Assembly: GCF_900108565.1 (NCBI RefSeq)
Contig: NZ_LT629971.1
Span: forward strand, 434,001 to 498,000
Source of the DNA: Mycolicibacterium rutilum
GTDB lineage: Bacteria > Actinomycetota > Actinomycetes > Mycobacteriales > Mycobacteriaceae
Reading direction: 5' to 3'
DNA length: 64,000 nucleotides
Below are positions 60,857 to 64,000 of this stretch, piece after piece. Every line of letters starts with the position of its first letter. The first letter of the stretch is position 1. The position numbers and the translations under genes were made by a program. The notes below the pieces were generated by a model. The model saw only the letters and a program-made list of their open reading frames with translations. It did not search any database and was not told the origin of the DNA.

Positions 60857-61162
60857 TCACGACTGTTCGGCCTGCCCGCTCCCCGTCGTGTTTTCCGAGT
60901 TCTCCGAGGCGCCCTCGCTGTACTTGGGGTTGCCGTCGTCGTCGAGCCAGTCGTTGACCGCGGTGCCGGCGACCGCTCCGCCGGTGCCCGGCATCTTGGT
61001 CGTCGGCCGCTCCTCCTCGTAGGCCTTGTGCATCTCCTTGGCCTTCTCGCGGTGCTCGTCGGTCACTTCCGGCTTCTCGGTCCCCGGCCGCTCCTCAGGC
61101 TCGTCGAGGACGTTGTGGTGTTCGTCGGTGCGGGGCTCCGCGCCCTCTGCTTCGCTGCTCAT
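60857..61162 (-). CDS. Acidic hydrophilic protein of unknown function
   Basis: This 101-aa protein is Glu/Asp/Lys-rich and mostly disordered-looking (EHREKAKEMHKAYEEERPTT), with no membrane segment or known domain. The composition suggests a stress- or desiccation-type hydrophilic protein, but this is speculation. It starts at ATG 61162. Confidence 0.6.
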   Translation of the reverse strand: MSSEAEGAEPRTDEHHNVLDEPEERPGTEKPEVTDEHREKAKEMHKAYEEERPTTKMPGTGGAVAGTAVNDWLDDDGNPKYSEGASENSENTTGSGQAEQS

Positions 61163-61206
61163 GGAACACGACTGCCCGATGGGCCAATTTGCGAAACGCA
61201 GAATGG

Positions 61207-61812
61207 CTAACGGGCCGGGACAGTTCGCAGCGCGGCGGGCAGACTCGGCAGAAAATGCTGATGGGCAAACGCCCGGATGTCGTCGGCGGTGTCCAGCGGC
61301 TGCGCGCTCGGCAGCAGCAGCACCATCGCCGCGTACCGCAGGATGGTGTCGGCGAGCTCGTCGACAGCCTGTGCGCCGATGCGCTCGGCGAATCCCGCGG
61401 GGAAGATGACCCGCAGCGCCTCGGCCATCCGGGTGATCGCGGCGTCGTAGTGACGGTGCGCCAGCTCGAGCACCAGCGCGGGCTCGTCTTGCATCATCCG
61501 GTGCAGCACCCGGTGCCTGCGAAACTTCAAGATCGACAGCGTGAACGCCTCGACGTAGTAATTGGACTGCGGCGCAGCGCGTTTGACCTCGGCGGCGATG
61601 TCGGCGAACAGCGCGATGTTCTCGCGTTCGATGACCGCGGCCACCAGCTCGTCGCGGTTGGCGAACCGCCGGTAGATCGTGGTGCGGCTGACCCCGGCGC
61701 GGCGGGCCACGTCGTCGAGCGCGACCCGCCGGAAACCGTGCCGCTCGAACTCGATGACCGCGGCGTCCAGGATCGCTTCCGTCGCACCGGTCGCGGGGTC
61801 AGGCGCGGGCAT
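61207..61812 (-). CDS. TetR-family regulator
   Basis: This 201-aa repressor has the [43 protein letters not shown] and a helical C-terminal ligand domain. It overlaps the end of the DUF2236 gene by 14 bp and is downstream of it in the same operon. A possible operator GGAACA-N20-TGTTCC lies upstream of the DUF2236 gene (62677-62708). Confidence 0.87.
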   Translation of the reverse strand: MPAPDPATGATEAILDAAVIEFERHGFRRVALDDVARRAGVSRTTIYRRFANRDELVAAVIERENIALFADIAAEVKRAAPQSNYYVEAFTLSILKFRRHRVLHRMMQDEPALVLELAHRHYDAAITRMAEALRVIFPAGFAERIGAQAVDELADTILRYAAMVLLLPSAQPLDTADDIRAFAHQHFLPSLPAALRTVPAR

Positions 61813-62674
61813 AGCCCCGGCACGCATAGCCGTTGTAGCGCAACCGCATCGGCAGCCGGTCCCACAACCAGTTGACCGGCCGCGACCGCCAGAGCGCCGC
61901 GAACCGCTGATACCGCCGCTCCTGGCGCTCGTTCCAGGGCAGGCCGAGCAGTTCGCGTGTCCGTGGCGGCATGCCGCCGGTGGTCAGGAACGCGGCCGCC
62001 GGATTGAACACCGGCGCGATCAGCCGCCACGCCCACGGCGGCACACCCTTCGGGCAGGGGAAGCCCTTGGTGACGTAGCCGACGCCGTACTTGGCGGTCG
62101 GGTGGGCGACGACGATCTCGTCGATCATCTTGTCCCAGTAGCGTTCGAAGTCGTCATAGGTGGCCGGCATCGGCCGGTCGCTGACGCCGTAGCGGCGGTA
62201 CCAGGTCTTCGACTCGAGGTAGATCTGCTCCCTCTCCGCGCGGCTGAGCCGTTTGACGAAGGTATCCGCGAAATAGAGCACCTGGTCGACGAACGTCGCA
62301 TGCGCCCAGAAGTAGGTGTCCGGATCGAGCGCGTGGTAGCGGCCGCCGCCGTACTCCGGGGCCATCTCGCCCTTGATGTCGGTGTGGAAGTCGCGCACCT
62401 GCGTGCCCGGGTGGTCGTCGTCGGCGCCGTACACGGTGTTGAAGATCGGCGGCAGCGACCGCTTGACCCGCGCCGCGGTGTCGTCGAAGAACACCGAGTG
62501 GTCCAACACGCCCTGGCCCAGTTGCGCGAGCATGTTCTGCAGCACCGCGGGCCGCGGGCCGATCAGATACATGCGGTTGTCGCCGAAGTACCGCCAGACC
62601 AGCGACTGCGGCCCGAGCGGCAGCGAGTCGGGAACTCGGGGGTCGGTTTCGGGCTTGTCCACCAACTCGGTCAT
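61799..62674 (-). CDS. DUF2236 / MpaB-like oxygenase-type protein
   Basis: This 291-aa protein has the DUF2236 features [20 protein letters not shown] and [20 protein letters not shown], with conserved His and Asp (RDFHTDIKG). The family includes latex-clearing-protein-like and MpaB oxygenases binding heme. It may oxidise a lipid or polyketide substrate. The ATG at 62674 is preferred. It is controlled probably by the downstream TetR protein. Confidence 0.8.
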   Translation of the reverse strand: MTELVDKPETDPRVPDSLPLGPQSLVWRYFGDNRMYLIGPRPAVLQNMLAQLGQGVLDHSVFFDDTAARVKRSLPPIFNTVYGADDDHPGTQVRDFHTDIKGEMAPEYGGGRYHALDPDTYFWAHATFVDQVLYFADTFVKRLSRAEREQIYLESKTWYRRYGVSDRPMPATYDDFERYWDKMIDEIVVAHPTAKYGVGYVTKGFPCPKGVPPWAWRLIAPVFNPAAAFLTTGGMPPRTRELLGLPWNERQERRYQRFAALWRSRPVNWLWDRLPMRLRYNGYACRGYARA

Positions 62675-63103
62675 GCGGAACAGTGTTACAAATTCTGCAC
62701 TTTGTTCCAATCGGCTGTGAGCAGCCTCACGGCACGCCGAGTGAGAAGTGGCGGTCGTGAATCGGGTCGCGACGCGACCAGGAATGCTGATATGGGGAGC
62801 GGTTTGTCAAGTGGGCAGGGTGAAGCGGCGGTCGCAACCGTCGTTGTGGCCGCCGCTTCCTCGGCCAGTGCGGTGATGTCGATGCGGGGACTGGCGCGCG
62901 TGTCGTGGCGACGGCTTGTCAGTCTGAAATGCGCGGGTTGGTTACCGCAGGACGGTGTTTCGAGTGACGGTGGACCGCTGTCTATTTTCGAGCGTGATCC
63001 GTTGTGGCGCTTGGGGATTACTCATAGCATTCTCGCGGGTCACCGTCAGCTTGCCCGCCTGTACCCGGCATCGACACGGCACTGGACGTTCTGTGGGGTC
63101 GGC
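62675..63103. other. Intergenic region with IS non-coding end
   Basis: The 429 bp between the DUF2236 start and the transposase 3' end contain no gene I can support. The first 30 nt hold the candidate GGAACA-N20-TGTTCC operator (62677-62708). The rest, to about 63103, is probably the non-coding 3' end of the IS110-family element, including CACTTGACAAACCGCTCCCC on the minus strand near 62815-62795. Confidence 0.4.
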
Positions 63104-64000
63104 CTACTCCTCGAGGACGGCCAACGACCAGCACCAGCCGGCCAGCTCGCGTGCGATCGCGGTATTGGCTACCGCGGGGCGTTTGGCGCGGGCATCAAAC
63201 CCACGCCAGCGGGTATGTAGACGCTGGTTTGCCTGCTGACCGCGTCGGCGTGCAGCCTTGCTGGCTACCTGCCAGCGGCGCCGCAGCTCTACCCCGGGGC
63301 GGTAGGGGCGGCGATGGTGCCAGGCCGCCTCGACTAACAAGCGGCGCGCGTGGGAGTTACCGGTGCGGGTGATCGCTCCCTGCACCCGGGAGGCGCCCGA
63401 GGAGTACTCGGTAGGCACCAATCCCAGATAGGCCCCGATGGTGCGGCCGTTTAACCGTGACCAGTCCCCGATCTCGACCGCCAAACCGAACGCCGTCAAC
63501 GTCGATACCCCGCGCAGACAGCCCAGCCGGCGCACTACCGCGCTGAATTCGCTGTCTGCAGCCATCTCGGCGATCATGGCATCGAGACCGTCACGGCGAT
63601 CCACGCACGCCAACATGGTCTGCACCGCGGTGTCGAACGCGGTCTGCGCTGGTAGCGCGTCGAAGCGTTGCCGCTGCAACCACGCCTCATGAGCGAGGGT
63701 CCACGCCGATCCGCCGGTGTAGAGCAGGTTGTGACGCAACAGCAGCGCGCTCACCCGGTGTCGGGCCCGCATCAGGTCAGCCCGGCAATCCTCGCGGGCG
63801 CGCACCAGATCCCGGGCCGCTTCACGCTCGACGCTGGGAATCTCGACCGCGGTGATCTCGCCCAGGTGCAGCAGGCGAGCCAGATGGGCGGCATCGCGGG
63901 CATCGGTCTTGACCCGATCACTGGACGGACGCACCAATTTCGACGGTGCAGCCACCAGACACTCAACCCCCGCCTCAAGCAGACACCGGGCTAACCCGAA
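63104..64000 (-). mobile_element. IS110-family transposase, N-terminus cut by window end
   Basis: The minus-strand frame is open from the window edge to the stop at 63104 (about 299 aa seen). DRVKTDARDAAHLARLLHLG is the DEDD/RuvC-like IS110 signature and the C-terminal half has LRGVSTLTAFGLAVEIGDWS and GAYLGLVPTEYSSG (Tnp_IS116/IS110/IS902-type). No frameshift is visible in the part seen, so the element may be active. IS110 elements use a guide (bridge) RNA from their non-coding end. Confidence 0.88.

Noticed and set aside
61679..63220. 513-codon plus-strand frame across the TetR/DUF2236 genes and the IS end
   Set aside because: Antisense to two clear genes; basic low-complexity translation without domains.
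1..64000. tRNA, rRNA, CRISPR array, phage attachment site or replication origin
   Set aside because: No cloverleaf with a GGTTCGA-type arm, no rRNA sequence, no regularly spaced repeats and no DnaA-box cluster was seen by eye; a tRNAscan or CRISPR search was not possible.

Overview
This window is high-GC actinobacterial DNA, almost certainly from a fast-growing Mycobacterium (Mycolicibacterium). The gene order matches, in reverse, the menaquinone/cytochrome-c maturation stretch of M. tuberculosis (about Rv0524 hemL to Rv0551c fadD8). The Rv correspondences are from memory and are inference. Genes are dense, GTG starts are common and 4-bp ATGA/GTGA overlaps are frequent. I see no tRNA, rRNA or CRISPR array.

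Layout. (1) 120-10810: fadD8-like acyl-CoA synthetase behind a KstR-like operator, a kinase with a tiny partner gene, an ECF sigma factor with a long TPR-like tail, a HAD hydrolase, a deazaflavin-type reductase, menB, an AraC/SDR divergent pair, an Rv0547c-type SDR, a second acyl-CoA ligase and a VOC protein. (2) 10815-14324: DUF3349, small membrane protein and pitA (phosphate transport) on the minus strand, then a second DUF3349 gene and menE on the plus strand; a PHO-box-like direct repeat lies between the divergent units. (3) 14308-26311: small enzymes, a TetR with two matching candidate operators, an Rv0541c-type membrane protein, a membrane cytochrome b/molybdopterin oxidoreductase fusion, a methyltransferase with two glycosyltransferase-like genes, a two-component pair, and flavin or deazaflavin enzymes. 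(4) 26322-30101: alpha/beta hydrolase, galE3-like epimerase, methylthioadenosine phosphorylase and menA. (5) 30143-40572: accessory block between menA and the Rv0531-Rv0530 homologues, with DUF1214, TetR/sulfotransferase, an HTH-ClpN module with a perfect palindromic operator, and a six-gene moxR operon. (6) 40569-50171: Rv0531, Rv0530A and Rv0530 homologues, a secreted PGRS-like glycine-rich protein without a PE domain, then the system II cytochrome-c maturation set (ccsA, resB, ccdA, tlpA-like), a phosphoglycerate mutase-like gene and hemL, transcribed from hemL towards ccsA with 4-bp overlaps. (7) 50237-58938: small secreted proteins and a lipoprotein opposite two tandem 870-residue LuxR-type ATPase regulators, followed by a small basic ORF, an 82-nt hairpin and two unknown genes. 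(8) 58941-64000: P450, PPOX protein, TetR/DUF2236 pair and an IS110-family transposase cut by the window end.

How the genes work together: menB, menE and menA act in menaquinone synthesis. hemL supplies heme precursor, and ccdA/TlpA/resB/ccsA attach heme to c-type cytochromes, so much of the window serves respiratory-chain assembly. pitA and its neighbours add phosphate uptake.

Most interesting signals: a 61-nt palindrome inside ccdA that keeps the reading frame and encodes about 21 extra residues; two copies of a 53-nt REP-like palindrome at gene ends; a separate 82-nt hairpin; two promoters with the same GGTA-N6-TACCCCA operator at the same distance from a -10 hexamer and the start codon, next to tandem LuxR regulators; and the PE-less PGRS-like gene.
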